11,880 nt of DNA from Methanobacteriaceae archaeon (GTDB lineage Archaea; Methanobacteriota; Methanobacteria; Methanobacteriales; Methanobacteriaceae): NCBI GenBank assembly GCA_011620845.1, contig WOYJ01000185.1, positions 1 to 11,880 of the forward strand, in the 5' to 3' direction. The position numbers and the translations under genes were made by a program. The notes beneath the pieces are model-generated. The model was not told the DNA's origin, searched no databases, and saw only the letters and a program-made list of their open reading frames with translations. Shown in pieces: positions 11,233-11,880 of this stretch. Positions within the stretch are counted from its first letter, which is position 1. The number at the start of each line of letters is the position of its first letter.

Positions 11233-11880
11233 ATCCATTTTTTGGTGTATGTTATTGATTTTTGAGTTGTGTTTTGAAGTGTTTTTTTCTCTTAAGTTTT
11301 GTGTTTGTTCTTGTGTTTTCTATGAATACTGGTGATAATTCTTTTTTTTATTGTTTTTCGATGTATTTTTTATGGGATTTAAGTTTGGTGAGTATGGTGG
11401 TAAAAATATGAGGTCAATGTTTAGTTTCTCGGCGGTTTGGGGTTGTTAATTTGGTATGATGGGACCTGAAGTTGTTAAGGATTATCATTATCTGTCCGTA
11501 AGGGTTTACAGCCCGTATTAGTTTTAGAAATTTTATTTACATCTTCTTTTTGTGAGTGGTATCAAAAAAACCCTGATTATATCTGGATTTCTGCTCAAAC
11601 TCTGGTCTAATTTTTTTTTAACTGTTATTTCAGCGTCTTGGGGGGGGTCTCCGATAATCTTTAGAGTATGGCTTTCCAAATTTTATTCCCAGATTTTTTA
11701 GAATGATTCCCACTTGTTTTTAAGCAGTATTCCACGTTAAATCGGTCACAGATAAGTTTTCGAATTTCTTTGGTTGTCCAATCATCCCTTTTTCCTTTAA
11801 AATCTCCTTAAGCTGGTTTTTCTCTATGTCTGTTAGTTTTAGATGGTCTTCCTCCAGCAAAACGAGGAATAAGACCTTCA
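11199..11880 (-). pseudogene. IS630-family transposase, frameshifted and partial
   Basis: Reading the minus strand from 11880 gives, across at least five frame changes, a recognisable IS630 transposase: GLIPRFAGGRPSK, LTDIEKNQLKEILKEK, DDWTTKEIRKLICDRFNVEY, QVGIILKNLGIKFGKPYSKD with DYRRPPQDAEITVKKKLDQS, a gap where the first catalytic Asp region should be, then MIILNNFRSHHTK, AEKLNIDLIFLPPYSPNLNP, ELSPVFIENTRTN and KSITYTKKWIKKIL. LPPYSPNLNPI is the hallmark before the catalytic Glu, and the DYRRP segment is typical of the helix-turn-helix to catalytic domain link. The second catalytic Asp (usual ILDNFRSH) is Asn here (11474-11476), and the final Glu (NPIE) is Lys. With frameshifts, an internal deletion and lost catalytic residues it cannot be active. 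Confidence 0.85.

Larger units (their letters stand above)
11186..11880 (-). mobile_element. Decayed IS630-family insertion sequence, running off the window
   Basis: The terminal repeat at 11186-11232 plus a broken DDE transposase define this element. It is transcribed towards lower coordinates, and its 5' end lies beyond base 11880. The total seen is about 695 bases of an expected 1 kb or more. Confidence 0.8.

Noticed and set aside
1..11880. tRNA, rRNA or riboswitch genes
   Set aside because: I looked for tRNA-like cloverleaf and T-loop GTTCGA patterns and for long GC-rich stretches and saw none that fit; a covariance search was not possible.

Overview
The window looks like a chromosomal segment of a methanogenic archaeon, most likely order Methanobacteriales (Methanobacterium-like). 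The evidence is TATA-box promoters about 26-30 bases before inferred starts, Shine-Dalgarno sequences of the GGAGG/GAGGTG type, TTG starts, AT-rich intergenic DNA with oligo-T tracts, and gene content: a separate alpha subunit of class I fumarase, a stand-alone LigD-type 3'-phosphoesterase, a short citryl-CoA lyase-like protein and a DUF2769-like cysteine-rich protein. The taxonomic call is inference.

Left flank (1-349): AT-rich DNA without a convincing gene. It holds a 10-bp inverted repeat and ends in a 48-base copy of an IS630-type element terminus, which directly abuts the TATA box of fumA. fumA (350-1189, +) converges on a small phosphoesterase gene (1226-1807, -).

Centre (1917-7998, all -): a phosphate uptake operon, transcribed from high to low coordinates as pstS, a TIM-barrel isomerase/epimerase-like gene, pstC, pstA, pstB, phoU copy 1, an unrecognised 145-aa gene, phoU copy 2. 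pstC/pstA overlap and the distal genes are 2-34 bases apart, so this half is clearly one transcript. pstS and the TIM-barrel gene are separated by 86 bases holding a TATA box and the palindrome GGGTTAACCC, which suggests a second promoter or a step-down in expression after pstS. The two PhoU proteins are degenerate in opposite halves: copy 1 keeps the metal motif of repeat 1 only, copy 2 that of repeat 2 only. Together with the unknown protein between them, this is the most unusual feature of the window.

Right part (8198-11114): divergent from pstS lies a short citrate-synthase-superfamily gene (+), then a T-tract-rich spacer, a 14-helix drug-exporter-like MFS gene (-), and divergently a 12-cysteine DUF2769-like gene (+). 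The MFS and DUF2769 promoters share a spacer with the palindrome GTGTACAC midway between their TATA boxes. From 11186 to the window end lies a frameshifted IS630-family transposase on the minus strand, whose terminus is an inverted copy of the 258-305 repeat.

Functionally, fumA and the citryl-CoA lyase-like gene fit the partial reductive citric acid metabolism of methanogens, the pst operon imports phosphate at the membrane, and the rest is accessory (DNA end repair, efflux, unknown metal/cysteine protein).
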